64,000 nucleotides of DNA from Streptomyces sp. NBC_00224 (GCF_041435195.1 NZ_CP108107.1:156251-220250), one strand, 5' to 3'. Counted from the first letter of the stretch, positions 40,692 to 50,208 are shown. Notes: a model not told the origin generated them from the letters alone. Translations and numbers: made by a program.

Positions 40692-41888
40692 TCAGGCCGT
40701 CGCCCCGGCCCTTTCCGCTCTGGCCTTCCGGGAGGTGGCGAAGAGGCGGTAGACCGGCCGTTCCAGCACCGCGTACACCATCCAGGAGAACAGCACGGCG
40801 ATCGCCGTCAGCATGATCTCCAGCCCTATCGTCTGCGGTATGGAGTACAGGTCGTGGCCCAGCAGTTTGCGCCCGTACTGCAGGACGAGGAAGTGGCACA
40901 TGTAGAAGGCGAAGGACACCTCGCCCAGCCACACCATCGTTCTGTTCCGGAAGACGGTGAACTCGCCCTTGACGTCCTTGGTGGCGGCCGCGGCGATCAG
41001 CAGCGCGATCGGGATGATGGAGACGGAGCGCTTGGCGTAGAGCATGTCCACGTTCTGGGAGACATACCAGCTGACCGCGACCAGGAAGGTCGACCAGATG
41101 AGGCCGATGTTGCGCCAGCGGCCCCGCATCACCGCGTGCGCCACCAGCATGCCGAGGGCGAAGTCCAGCAGCCGGACCGGCGGCAGGAAGACGGCGACCC
41201 AGTACTGCGTCACCGAGGCGTCCCCGGCCGACGCGGTCTGGTCCGAGGTCATCTGCGTACCGTTGCCGGGCAGGAAGGTGTAGGTGAACCACGGCGTCAG
41301 GATGATCGCCGCCGTCACACCGGCGATCCAGTACTTCAGGTGCTCGTCCCGGATGCGGACGAACAGCCGGTGCAGCAGCGGGAAGCAGAGGTAGAAGATG
41401 AGCTCGCACGCCAGCGACCAGCTCACCGGGTTCACGCTGTACATGTACGCGAAGTCCGGCTTCCACACCTGGACCATCAACACGTTGGCGATGGCCACCC
41501 GGGTCGGGGTGTAGGTAGAGGCGAACAGGATCAGCGCCAGGGCCCACGCCAGCACGTAGTTGGGGTAGATCTTGACGAACCGCCGGCGCCAGAAGGCGGG
41601 GGCGGTGTCCTTCGTCCGTGCGGACCAGGTCAGCACGAAACCGCTGAGGACGAAGAAGAAGGCCACGCCCAGCGCGCCCGCGTTCTCGGTGAACTTGGCG
41701 AGATCGGACGCCGCCCCGTCGGATTTCAGCAGACGCAGCTGGGGAAGCGCCAGACCGACATGGCTCAGGAAGACCAGGAACGCGGCGGGGAACCGCAGTC
41801 CGGTCAGGGAGGGCAGCCGCGAGAGAGCGGGGCGCTGCCCCTGCTCTGACGACCCCTCAGTGGGCGACTCGGTAATGCCGTGCGTCAT
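40692..41888 (-). CDS. membrane acyltransferase (acyltransferase 3 family)
   Basis: A 398-residue protein with about ten membrane helices. It begins LTGLRFPAAFLVFLSHVG, with the conserved His and R of the family, and FFFVLSGFVLTWS; later WSLACELIFYLCFP and FAFYMCHFLVLQYG are typical. Such enzymes O-acylate sugars or lipids with acyl-CoA from the cytoplasm. In this neighbourhood it may acylate the deoxysugar (inference). ATG 41888 with AAAGG upstream. Confidence 0.85.
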   Translation of the reverse strand: MTHGITESPTEGSSEQGQRPALSRLPSLTGLRFPAAFLVFLSHVGLALPQLRLLKSDGAASDLAKFTENAGALGVAFFFVLSGFVLTWSARTKDTAPAFWRRRFVKIYPNYVLAWALALILFASTYTPTRVAIANVLMVQVWKPDFAYMYSVNPVSWSLACELIFYLCFPLLHRLFVRIRDEHLKYWIAGVTAAIILTPWFTYTFLPGNGTQMTSDQTASAGDASVTQYWVAVFLPPVRLLDFALGMLVAHAVMRGRWRNIGLIWSTFLVAVSWYVSQNVDMLYAKRSVSIIPIALLIAAAATKDVKGEFTVFRNRTMVWLGEVSFAFYMCHFLVLQYGRKLLGHDLYSIPQTIGLEIMLTAIAVLFSWMVYAVLERPVYRLFATSRKARAERAGATA

Positions 41889-42008
41889 GACCAACCTTTC
41901 AGTTGGATGGGGACGGGGGGTGGCAGCGACGAACCACCGCTCAACCGCGTCGCGCGGTTCGCGGCGGTCGCCGGGACATACGGGCGACATGGCTGTCGCC
42001 GGGGACGG

Positions 42009-43475
42009 TCAGAGGGCCGTGCCGAACCAGCGCTCCAGGGCGTCGCGGAGTTTGCCGCCGCCCGGTGCGGCCCAGGCGACGTGTCCGTCGGGGCGCAGGA
42101 GTACGGCTTCGGGGTCGTCGCCTGTGGGGTTGTCGGCGGGGACCCAGCTGCCGCTGACGACGTCGACGCGGTCGGCCCAGCCTTCGGCGAGTTCGGCCGC
42201 TTCGCGCGAGTCGCCGGTGGTGATCAGCACGCCGCGGGCGGTGTGGAGCAGCTCCGCGATGCGGGTGCGGGTGCCGTCGGCGAGCGTCAGCTCGCGGTCC
42301 GGCGAGAGGCGGAAGCCGAGGAGGGGGTGGCCGGTGGCGCCCATGTCGTACTGCACGTCGAGGCCGCTGACCTGGCCGGCGAGGTGGCGGGCGACGTCGG
42401 GAGAGGTGACGAGCTCGCGCATCACCGCACGCAGCGGCTCCATCTCATCGCCGGTGAGGTAGAGGCGGGTCTGGGCGCGGGTGTTGCGCATCAGCTTCTC
42501 ACCGACCGGGTGCCGCTCGGACTGGAAGGTATCCAGCAGGCCCTCGGGCGCCCAGCCGTTGATGGCCGCGGCCAGCTTCCAGCCCAGGTTCACCGCATCC
42601 TGCACCCCCACACTCATCCCCTGCGCACCCGCCGGCATATGAATGTGCGTGGCGTCCCCGACCAGGAAGATGCGGCCCTTGCGGTACTGGGAGGCCTGGC
42701 GGGTGGTGTCGGTGAACGCACTGATCCACCGCACCTCCGCATGATGCAGCGACTCCCCCGTCATCCGCTGCCACGCATCCGCCACAACCTCGAACGTCAG
42801 CTGGCTCTTGTCCTCATGCGGACGCAGCTTCTCGTCATGGATGACGATCCGGTCGACACCGTTCTCCAGATTGAACGCCATCACCATGCCCCCGGGCACC
42901 TGCTCCCCGATCGGCCGCTGACGCACCCCCGCACCGACCAGATCGGCCATGTACATACCCCGGGTGGCATCCCAGCCCGGGAAGTCGATCCCCGCGCTCT
43001 TGCGGACGATGGAGCGGGCACCGTCACAGCCCACCACGTACCGGGCCTCGGCCTCGCCCGGCCCGTCAGGGCCCTCGAAGGAGACCACGACACTGTCCTC
43101 GGTCTCCCGGAACCCGGTGACCTCGTGGTTGCGGTGGACCTGCACACCGAGCTCGCCCAGCCAGGCCTCCAGGATCTCCTCGGTACGGAACTGCGGCACA
43201 CCCCGCACACTGAAGTGGTTGTCCTCCAGCCTGGAGAAATCGATCCGCACCCCCCCGAAGTGGCCCTGCGCCCACTCGACGTCACCGAACCGGGCCAGCA
43301 GCCCCCGCTGATCGAAAACCTCCGCGGCACGCCGGGTGAAACCCACACCACGCGACTCACCACTCGGCGCGGGCAACCGGTCATAGACCGCCACCTCCAC
43401 ACCACCCAGCTTCAGCTCACCGGCGAGCATCAACCCAACCGGACCGGCCCCAACCACTATGACGTCATGCTTCAT
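42009..43475 (-). CDS. FAD-dependent aromatic monooxygenase (PgaE/UrdE-like)
   Basis: A 488-residue class A flavin monooxygenase. It has GAGPVGLMLAGEL at residues 9-21 (FAD Rossmann), VVGCDGARSIVRK (DG motif) and FLVGDATHIHMPAGAQGM (GD motif), then a thioredoxin-like C-terminal domain ending LLRPDGHVAWAAPGG. Length and motifs match angucycline and anthracycline hydroxylases such as PgaE, UrdE and RdmE. It should hydroxylate a polycyclic aromatic polyketide with NADPH and O2. The next upstream gene, an epoxide-hydrolase-like enzyme, ends 29 bp away in the same operon. The second copy of this type lies at 45448-46932. Confidence 0.9.
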   Translation of the reverse strand: MKHDVIVVGAGPVGLMLAGELKLGGVEVAVYDRLPAPSGESRGVGFTRRAAEVFDQRGLLARFGDVEWAQGHFGGVRIDFSRLEDNHFSVRGVPQFRTEEILEAWLGELGVQVHRNHEVTGFRETEDSVVVSFEGPDGPGEAEARYVVGCDGARSIVRKSAGIDFPGWDATRGMYMADLVGAGVRQRPIGEQVPGGMVMAFNLENGVDRIVIHDEKLRPHEDKSQLTFEVVADAWQRMTGESLHHAEVRWISAFTDTTRQASQYRKGRIFLVGDATHIHMPAGAQGMSVGVQDAVNLGWKLAAAINGWAPEGLLDTFQSERHPVGEKLMRNTRAQTRLYLTGDEMEPLRAVMRELVTSPDVARHLAGQVSGLDVQYDMGATGHPLLGFRLSPDRELTLADGTRTRIAELLHTARGVLITTGDSREAAELAEGWADRVDVVSGSWVPADNPTGDDPEAVLLRPDGHVAWAAPGGGKLRDALERWFGTAL

Positions 43476-43504
43476 TGGTTTCTCCTCCCCGTTGATCGCA
43501 CCGT

Positions 43505-44431
43505 CTACTGTGCGAGAAAACCGAGCAGCTCACGGGAGACCAACTCCGGGTCGTCCTCGGCGAGCCAGTGCAGGGACTTGTCCACCCGCACCATGCGTAC
43601 GTCGGTCGCGATCTGCGACAGCTGCTCCTGCACCTGGTCGTACTGGGTGGGAGCCGCGAGCGCGAGCAGCGGCAGCGACACCTTGTCGTAGGTCTTGAGG
43701 TCCTCGATGTCCTGGTGGTACGCCTGGTACCAGCCGTTGGCCGCGCGGATGCCCTCCGGTGTGTCGTACGCCCGCGCGTAGACGGCACGGTCGAAAGCCG
43801 TGACGGACTCCGGGTCCTTGAGGGAATTGCTGTACAGCCAGTCGATCAGGTGCCAGCCGCGGCCGGCGAAGACCTGCTCCGGCAGGCCCTGCACCTGGTT
43901 GAACGCCACCCACCACATGTTGAAACCGGTACGGGGGCGCCGCAGCATCGGCCGGTCGTAGTACGTCTCATCGGGGTGGACGACATCGAGCAGAGCCAGC
44001 CGACGTGTCGCTTCGGGATAGTTCGCGGCAAAGCTGTAGGCGACCATCGCCCCGAGGTCGTGACCCACGATGTGGGCGCTTTCGTACCCAAGTGAACGGA
44101 TCAGCTCGTAGACGTCGCGCGCCATGTTCTTCTTCGTGAACCCGTCCGAAGGCTTCAGCTCGTCCGGAATTCCAATGCCCCGATGGTCTATCGCGACGAC
44201 CTTGTAGTGTTCTGCGAGCTTCGGCATCAGCTTCCGGAATGCCCACCATGTCTCCGGCCACCCGTGCAGCAGGACGACGAGGTCTCCGGTGCCGCCCACG
44301 ACGTAGTGCAGCTGCGTTCCATTCACGTTAGCGAATTCGCTGCGGAAGTCTCCGTCCAGTGACCGCGCCAGTTCTGCATTGTCCGGCACTGCGGGGGCCT
44401 CGATAGCGGATTCATTCGGCATGCAGTTCAC
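43505..44431 (-). CDS. alpha/beta hydrolase, epoxide-hydrolase type
   Basis: A 308-residue enzyme. It has HGWPET (oxyanion region, near residue 56), a VGHDLGAM nucleophile elbow with Asp (about residue 125), YDTPEGIRA in the cap and SLHWLAEDDP with the catalytic His. An Asp nucleophile means ester-intermediate chemistry as in epoxide hydrolases or dehalogenases. In aromatic polyketide pathways such enzymes can open epoxides made by PgaE-type oxygenases. GTG 44431 (GGGGATGG upstream) or ATG 44422 could be the start. First gene of the two-gene operon. Confidence 0.85.
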   Translation of the reverse strand: MNCMPNESAIEAPAVPDNAELARSLDGDFRSEFANVNGTQLHYVVGGTGDLVVLLHGWPETWWAFRKLMPKLAEHYKVVAIDHRGIGIPDELKPSDGFTKKNMARDVYELIRSLGYESAHIVGHDLGAMVAYSFAANYPEATRRLALLDVVHPDETYYDRPMLRRPRTGFNMWWVAFNQVQGLPEQVFAGRGWHLIDWLYSNSLKDPESVTAFDRAVYARAYDTPEGIRAANGWYQAYHQDIEDLKTYDKVSLPLLALAAPTQYDQVQEQLSQIATDVRMVRVDKSLHWLAEDDPELVSRELLGFLAQ

Positions 44432-44476
44432 CCATCCCCTTCATCGAATTTTCTCGACTATAGCTAGAACCGGTGG

Positions 44477-44507
44477 TGTTCAACCTTGGTGGAGTGATGG
44501 TTGAACA
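44477..44507. promoter_or_regulatory. candidate operator between divergent tailoring genes
   Basis: TGTTCAACC and GGTTGAACA form a perfect 9-bp inverted repeat with a 13-bp spacer, in the region shared by the hydrolase/oxygenase operon and the SDR gene. Related half-sites occur at 47169-47197. Confidence 0.5.
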
Positions 44508-44605
44508 GTTTCCGTAATCCGCTCGACTTAGCCGCGATGATTCGCCAAGCTGGGCAATGCAAGGAGCGGCGGAATTCGCCGCGCCGACGGGGAGGAGTTC
44601 ACTTC

Positions 44606-45370
44606 ATGGGCAGACTTACTGACAAAACGGCTCTGGTAACCGGTGCAAGCCGGGGCATCGGACGAGGTATCGCCCGACGACTGGCGGGAGACGGCGCCCT
44701 CGTGGCCGTTCATTACTCGACCGGTGAGACCGAAGCCAAGGAAACCGTCGAGCTGATCAGCGCGGAAGGCGGGCGTGCGTTCACCGTGCGCGCCGACCTC
44801 GGCGAGCCCGACGAGGTCACGGAGCTCTTCGAGGTGCTGCAGCGGGAGCTCAGGGAGCGGACCGGTTCCGCCGCCCTGGACATCCTGGTCAACAACGCGG
44901 CGTACGGCGGCCAGACCGCGCTGCCCGAGGACGTCACCGTCACGGAGCTCGACAAGTACCTCGCGGTGAACGCGCGGGCGCCGTTCCTGGTCGCCCAGCA
45001 GGCGCTTCCGCTGCTCTCCGAGGGCGGACGCATCGTCAACATCTCGTCGGGGATCACCCGGAGCGCCCAGCCCGACATGATCGCCTACGCGATGTCCAAG
45101 GGCGTCATCGAGCAGCTCACCCTGCATCTGGCGCGCCACGTCGCCGAACGCGGCATCACCGTCAACAGCGTCGCGCCGGGCCTGACCGACAACGGCAAGC
45201 CGATGTTCTCCATCCCGGCTGTCGTGGAACGCCTGGCCGAGCTGTCCGCGTTCAAGCGGGTGGGCCAGGTCCAGGACATCGCCGACGTGGTGGCGTTCGT
45301 CGCCTCCGACGAGGCGCGCTGGATCACCGGCAGCTACATCGACGCCAGCGGCGGCACGCTGCTCGGCTGA
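44606..45370 (+). CDS. SDR-family ketoreductase
   Basis: A 254-residue short-chain dehydrogenase. It has TGASRGIGRGIA (residues 11-22), NNAAYG, an NISSG strand with the catalytic Ser and YAMSKG giving YxxxK, and ends GSYIDASGGTLLG. It resembles polyketide ketoreductases and the angucyclic C-6 reductases (LanV/UrdM-type) that act with PgaE-like oxygenases; the exact substrate cannot be assigned. GGAGGAG lies upstream of the ATG. It is divergent from the hydrolase/monooxygenase operon. Confidence 0.85.
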   Translation: MGRLTDKTALVTGASRGIGRGIARRLAGDGALVAVHYSTGETEAKETVELISAEGGRAFTVRADLGEPDEVTELFEVLQRELRERTGSAALDILVNNAAYGGQTALPEDVTVTELDKYLAVNARAPFLVAQQALPLLSEGGRIVNISSGITRSAQPDMIAYAMSKGVIEQLTLHLARHVAERGITVNSVAPGLTDNGKPMFSIPAVVERLAELSAFKRVGQVQDIADVVAFVASDEARWITGSYIDASGGTLLG

Positions 45371-45395
45371 TCCCGGATCCCGACTCCGTACATGT

Positions 45396-45434
45396 GCCGG
45401 GGCCCGCAGCGGTTTCACCGCTGCGGGCCCCGGC
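45396..45434. terminator. bidirectional terminator
   Basis: GCCGGGGCCCGCAGCGGT and ACCGCTGCGGGCCCCGGC, a perfect 18-bp stem with a TTC loop, followed by ATTTTC, between the convergent SDR and second oxygenase genes. Confidence 0.88.
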
Positions 45435-45447
45435 ATTTTCTTCCGTC

Positions 45448-46932
45448 CTACGCGGCCGGCTCACCGAACCATCGGGTGAGAGCGGCGCCCAGGTCACCGC
45501 CGTCCGGCGCGGTCCACGCGACGTGCCCGTCGGGCCGCACCAGCACCGCGTCCGGCAGCGGCAGCGCGCCCGGCCTGCCGTCGTCCTCGTCCGCCACCCA
45601 CGTGCCGCGGACGGTGTCGACGCGGCCGGACCAGCCGTCCGCCGTGTACGCGGCCCCCGGACCGGTGATGAGCACGCCGCGTGCGGAGTGCAGCAGCTCG
45701 GCGGCGCGCCGAACAGTGCCGTCCACCGTGATCCGCCGGTCCGGCGACAGACGCAGCCCCAGCAAGGGGTGCGCCGCCTCCGCTCCGGCACCCATGTCGT
45801 AACGGATGTCCACGCCGGAGACCTGACCGGCCAGCTGCCGTGCGGCCGCCGGGATCTGGGCCAGCTCGCGCAGCACGGCGCGCAGCGGCTCCATCTCCTC
45901 ACCGCTGAGGTAGATCAGGGAGGCGGCGAGGGTGTCACGCAGCAGTCGCTCTCCCACCGGGTGCCGCTCCGAGTGGTAGCTGTCCAGCAGCGCCTCCGGC
46001 GCCCGGCCGCCCGTCACCGCGGCCAGCTTCCAGCCGAGGTTGACCGCGTCCTGGATTCCCGTACTGACGCCCTGGGCCGCCAGCGGAGCGTGGTCGTGGG
46101 CGGCGTCACCAGCCAGGAAGACCCGGCCGCTGCGGTACTGCTCGGCCTGGCCCTGGGCGTTGGTCAGGGCGGCCATCCAGGTCGCGCTGCCGTGGTGGAT
46201 CGAGTCGCCGGTCATGCGCTTCCAGGCGTCCGCGACTTCCTGGAACGTCGGCTCGCTCTCGCCGTGGTGCGGCGGGACATCGGGCTCGTGGACGACGATC
46301 CGGGAGACGCCGGGGCCCAGGGTGACCGAAAGGATCATGCCCCCGCCGTCGATGTGCCGGCCGATGGGGTTCATCGGCAGCTCGACACCCACCACGTCCG
46401 CGAGGAATATGCCGCGGGTGGCGGGCTGGACGGGGAAGGCGATGCCGGCCAGCTCGCGCACGGTGCTCTTGCCGCCGTCGCAGCCGACCAGGTACGAGGC
46501 GGTGTCCTCGCCCCGGCCGTCCGGCCCCTCGAACACGACGGTGACCGACTCGTCGTCCTGCCGCAGGTCGAGGACCTGGCAGCCGCGCCTCACGGTCACG
46601 CCCAGCTCCTCGACCCACTTGCCGAGGGCCTCCTCCGTGTGGGACTGGGCCAGCCCCATCACGCCGTAGTGGCGGTCCGGCACCTGGTCGAAGTCGACGC
46701 GCACGCCGCCGAAGTGGCCCTGCTTGCCCCAGCGGAACTCACCGAGCTTTTCCAGCAGACCGCGCTGGTCGAGGACTTCGGCGGTACGCCGGGTGAATCC
46801 AAGCCCGCGGGACTCGCCACTGGGCGCCGCCAATTTGTCATAAACAATGACGTCCGCGCCGCCGAGCTTGAGCTCCCCGGCAAGCATCAGCCCGACCGGT
46901 CCCGCGCCGACAACAATCACATCTCGGCCCAT
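45448..46932 (-). CDS. second FAD-dependent aromatic monooxygenase (PgaE-like)
   Basis: A 494-residue class A flavin monooxygenase, clearly paralogous to 42009-43475. GAGPVGLMLAGELKLGGAD, LVGCDGGKSTVRE and FLAGDAAHDHAPLAAQG are the three flavin motifs. The GD motif differs from the first copy (HDHAPLAAQG instead of HIHMPAGAQG), which changes residues near the substrate and may mean a different site of hydroxylation. ATG 46932 has AAGGAG upstream. It is transcribed alone, convergent with the SDR. Confidence 0.9.
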   Translation of the reverse strand: MGRDVIVVGAGPVGLMLAGELKLGGADVIVYDKLAAPSGESRGLGFTRRTAEVLDQRGLLEKLGEFRWGKQGHFGGVRVDFDQVPDRHYGVMGLAQSHTEEALGKWVEELGVTVRRGCQVLDLRQDDESVTVVFEGPDGRGEDTASYLVGCDGGKSTVRELAGIAFPVQPATRGIFLADVVGVELPMNPIGRHIDGGGMILSVTLGPGVSRIVVHEPDVPPHHGESEPTFQEVADAWKRMTGDSIHHGSATWMAALTNAQGQAEQYRSGRVFLAGDAAHDHAPLAAQGVSTGIQDAVNLGWKLAAVTGGRAPEALLDSYHSERHPVGERLLRDTLAASLIYLSGEEMEPLRAVLRELAQIPAAARQLAGQVSGVDIRYDMGAGAEAAHPLLGLRLSPDRRITVDGTVRRAAELLHSARGVLITGPGAAYTADGWSGRVDTVRGTWVADEDDGRPGALPLPDAVLVRPDGHVAWTAPDGGDLGAALTRWFGEPAA

Positions 46933-47666
46933 GGTTGTACTCCTTGCGGATGGGGCGAATAGAAGACGTCCAGTGAATCCTGCAGTGCACCCAGGAATCA
47001 ATGATTTCGCACCACTTGCCCAAACATCGATGCGGGCGACGTTTGTCAATGCCGCAAAATCGCATACCGCACCCACATATTTGCGTACGCAAGCATCAAG
47101 AGTATTGCTGGGCCGCAATGTCGGATTTGTTCTCCGTTGGTAAAGCGTTCGACTCCGGATTGTCCGCCGTTGAACGGGTGTACATACTGTTTTCAACACT
47201 GCTATGAAGCCCGGTTGGGCGAGTGTGGCGATCCAGGAAAGGCAAGGAGGTATCGGCAAAGGGAGACCGACCAAGCCGGACCCCTTGCGGAGTAATTGCG
47301 ACAGAGCGCTCCAAGGGGGCGCATGGAGACGATCCGCCGATTCCCGCGAATTCGGCACCGCTGACCGCCCCGCACGGTCGGTGCCTTCTATTGACAGGCC
47401 GTTCATCGTTCAAGAGCTTTGAGAAGTATGGCGGGTACGGTCAGGGGTGTACATCGATGTGACTACAGATCTTGGACAGATACGTCAGCGCTACGACAGC
47501 AGGAACTGCGAGAGGCGTAGGAGATCTTGGTACCGCCACATATGGAGTCCATTCGCGTACTCTCGGTAACCATCTTCTCTCGGTGTCAATCCGAGTGAGG
47601 GCGGGGCTGGTCTGCGTGGGGCGGTATCAGGCTGCGGTTCAGATTCCGGAGCGGCCCGGGAGTGGT
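46933..47666. other. 730-bp intergenic region, A/T-richer than average
   Basis: Contains the promoter side of the second oxygenase, an inverted pair of half-sites GTTGAAC/TTTCAAC (47169-47197) and an imperfect hairpin near 47355-47390. Stop codons in all frames; no gene is recognised. Confidence 0.55.
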
Positions 47667-48152
47667 TTATGAGCAGGTGAGGGTTCCCGCGGAGTCGCGC
47701 TGGCCGCAGGTGAGTGTCTTGGTGAGGGTGGCGGTGCTGATGGGCAGACCTGCGGCGGTGCGGTCGATGCCGATGAGGGTGACCACCACGTGCTCGCCGG
47801 GGGTGAGGTGTCCGGCGGCGATGGTTTCCGTGACCGTGATGGCCTGGGTGCCGTCCTTGAGGGGAACAGTCGTCTCCCCGATACCGGCCTCAAGGCCCGG
47901 GGCCTCCGACTCTCCGATCACCGTGGTGGTTGCTCCCACGAACGCGCCTTCGTTGCGGGTGTTCGCCAGGACGTTGAGCTGGATGGGGCCGTTGAGCATG
48001 TTGCGCAGGGTGAGGACTCTGGTCAGGTCGAGAAGAGTAGGTGCCGCGTGAGCGGTGGGGACGACGACGAAGGTGCTGGTCACGGCCAGGGCAGTGGCGC
48101 CGAGCAGCACCCCTGCCCGCGAGCTGTGGGTGAGGGAAGAGCGAAGGGGCAT
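47667..48152 (-). CDS. small secreted protein, function unknown
   Basis: A 161-residue protein with a signal peptide (residues 1-37, ending PTAHAA). The mature ~124 residues are rich in Thr, Val and beta-strand patterns (TTTVIGESEAPG; EHVVVTLIGIDRT) with two Cys at the end (TCGQ and LTCS). No family is recognised. The neighbour upstream is a secreted metalloprotease on the same strand, separated by 130 bp. Confidence 0.65.
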   Translation of the reverse strand: MPLRSSLTHSSRAGVLLGATALAVTSTFVVVPTAHAAPTLLDLTRVLTLRNMLNGPIQLNVLANTRNEGAFVGATTTVIGESEAPGLEAGIGETTVPLKDGTQAITVTETIAAGHLTPGEHVVVTLIGIDRTAAGLPISTATLTKTLTCGQRDSAGTLTCS

Positions 48153-48282
48153 GGGGTGTCTGCCTTTCGGTCTACGGGTGCGCCTCGGCGGGGAGGTGCC
48201 GGAGCGGCACTCAGTGGGGGAGTCCGCGGTGTTGGTCACCGGTACTGCAGGATTTCCACATCGGCCCCTGCTGGACGGGCGT

Positions 48283-50208
48283 TCACGAGGGAACGTAGGT
48301 GAAGTCCGCCGACGCGGTCAGTGTCCGGCCGGCCGCCGTGGCGATCTGGACGGCCTCGGCCTTCTGCCAGGCGGGCATCGTGAAGGTGACGGTCGAGTCG
48401 TCGACCGCCTTCACGTCGTTCCCCTGGAGTCCGCTGAACCCGGTGGCGGTACGGGTGCCGACGAGCACGGTCGTCGTGCTGGACAGCCCGGCGCCGGTGA
48501 GGGTGACCGTATAGCCGCCCTTCGTGGAGCCGGTGGCGGGCGACACCTTGGTGATCGTCGCAGGAAGCCGGGTGAGGGCGACTGTGGACTTGACGAACTT
48601 CGCGGTCACGAAGTGGTCGCCGTCCATCGTGACCGTGAAGGCCGCAGGCCGCGTGGACTGGATCTTGCCGTCGACGGCCCAGTAGTCGAGCTTGTAGCCC
48701 GCTTTGGCGTAGGCGGTGAGGGTGACCTGGTCGCCCTTGTCGAACAGGCCGGTCGCCGCGGGCGTCACCGTACCGCCGTCGGTGTTGCTCGACGCCCCGG
48801 TCAGCGAATAGCGGGCCGGGACCGCACTCGTCGACGAGGCGCGGTAGCCGGCGAGGACGGGACCGGTGAGGTTCATGACGCGTACGCAGTCGGCCGGTCC
48901 CGGCTTGCCGAGCGGAACACCGCGCGGCTTGCCGTCGTACGTCTGCAGTGGGTTGGAGAACCACAGCTTGGTCTCGCACTCGTCCTCGTCGTCGCAGGCC
49001 ATCGTGTAGCCCATGATGTCCGTCCACGTGCGGTCGGTGGGAAGGAAGCCGTGGTTGTCCGGGTAGTACGGGTTGTAGTTGCCTGCCTGGTACCCCTCTT
49101 CGCCCGGTTCGATGGGGTCGGTGTGGTAATCGTGGTTCAGGCCGAAGTTGTGGCCGATCTCGTGCGCCAGGTGATACGTGCCGAGGGTGTCGGACTGCTG
49201 TGCGCCGAAGGCCTGGCCCTCCGTGCTGTACGACGGTCCGGTGGCGGGCTTGGGGATGGGCAACGTCGGTGTGTTGGCGATGCCCGCGGTGTAGGTGGTG
49301 CCGGCGGCGGGAGTGAACTGGGTCAGCACGTGCAGCAGGTCAGCGCCCTTGTCCTCGCGCATCTTGCGGGCACCGACCCCGAAATCACTGGAGTACAGGG
49401 CGTCTTTCGGGTCCGACAGGGCGCTCAGCATGCCCTCCAGATCCTTGTCGTCGCCGTCCCACTCCTGGGTGGCGAAGGTCCCGACCAGGTTGAGCCGGGC
49501 GCTCACCGTACTGTCGGCATATGCCTTGTTCGCCCCTTCCACGGACGCCTTCACCTTCAGGTCCAGCGCCGCGGCACCACCCGTGGTGTGACGAACCGTC
49601 GCCGGTGTGTAGCCGATGAGCAGATCGATGACGGGTGCTGCGACGGCCGCGCGGGGAAGCGGCTTGAGCCGCGGTGCCGCGGGGCCGACCGGGGGTGCGA
49701 TCCGCCGGATGTCGTCCTTGAGGGAAGCCTGCCGGTGTGACGGGAGCCGGCGCACGGTGGAGACACCGGGCTGGTCGGCGTCGATGGTGTACTCCGCAGT
49801 GCCCAGATGCACCTCCCCGGCCACCCGGGGAACCCCGCTCCCGCAGGCGTTGTCGGCGGCGAGGATCACCGGCAGGTCGGGGTGGCCGACGACGTGCCCG
49901 GCCCACAGCAGGGTGCCCTGCCGGTCCCGAGAAACCTTCGCGGCGACCGCCTCCACCTGGGTGCCTGCGGCGAGACGGAGGGTGCGGCGGTCGGGCTGTG
50001 CCCCCTGCCGGGCGCCGCACAGTGCGCGGAAGGCACCCTGCGGCCATTGAATCTGGTCCGCGCCGGCCTGTCCGGGCGGTGCCGTGGCGCCCTCGTCCGC
50101 CGGGACGGTCGCCGCCACGGCGGCCGGCAGGGCGGTGGAGGTGAGCGCGGCGGCGAGGAGCGCGGCGCCGAACAGATGCCAGGGACGGGGCACGGAAGGT
50201 CTCCTCAT
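48283..50208 (-). CDS. secreted zinc metalloprotease (reprolysin-like, metzincin)
   Basis: A 641-residue exported protein. Signal peptide 1-33; pro-region to about residue 185. The catalytic domain has HEIGHNFGLNHD at 349-360 (HExxHxxGxxHD) and a Met-turn DIMGYTMAC near residue 399. The C-terminal part contains an InlB-B-type repeat (GGTVTPAATGLFDKGDQV) and a TIG/IPT domain (VSPATGSTKGGYTVTLTGAG), both adhesion-like beta modules. The zinc ligands are all present, so it should be active. The target is unknown. Confidence 0.88.
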   Translation of the reverse strand: MRRPSVPRPWHLFGAALLAAALTSTALPAAVAATVPADEGATAPPGQAGADQIQWPQGAFRALCGARQGAQPDRRTLRLAAGTQVEAVAAKVSRDRQGTLLWAGHVVGHPDLPVILAADNACGSGVPRVAGEVHLGTAEYTIDADQPGVSTVRRLPSHRQASLKDDIRRIAPPVGPAAPRLKPLPRAAVAAPVIDLLIGYTPATVRHTTGGAAALDLKVKASVEGANKAYADSTVSARLNLVGTFATQEWDGDDKDLEGMLSALSDPKDALYSSDFGVGARKMREDKGADLLHVLTQFTPAAGTTYTAGIANTPTLPIPKPATGPSYSTEGQAFGAQQSDTLGTYHLAHEIGHNFGLNHDYHTDPIEPGEEGYQAGNYNPYYPDNHGFLPTDRTWTDIMGYTMACDDEDECETKLWFSNPLQTYDGKPRGVPLGKPGPADCVRVMNLTGPVLAGYRASSTSAVPARYSLTGASSNTDGGTVTPAATGLFDKGDQVTLTAYAKAGYKLDYWAVDGKIQSTRPAAFTVTMDGDHFVTAKFVKSTVALTRLPATITKVSPATGSTKGGYTVTLTGAGLSSTTTVLVGTRTATGFSGLQGNDVKAVDDSTVTFTMPAWQKAEAVQIATAAGRTLTASADFTYVPS

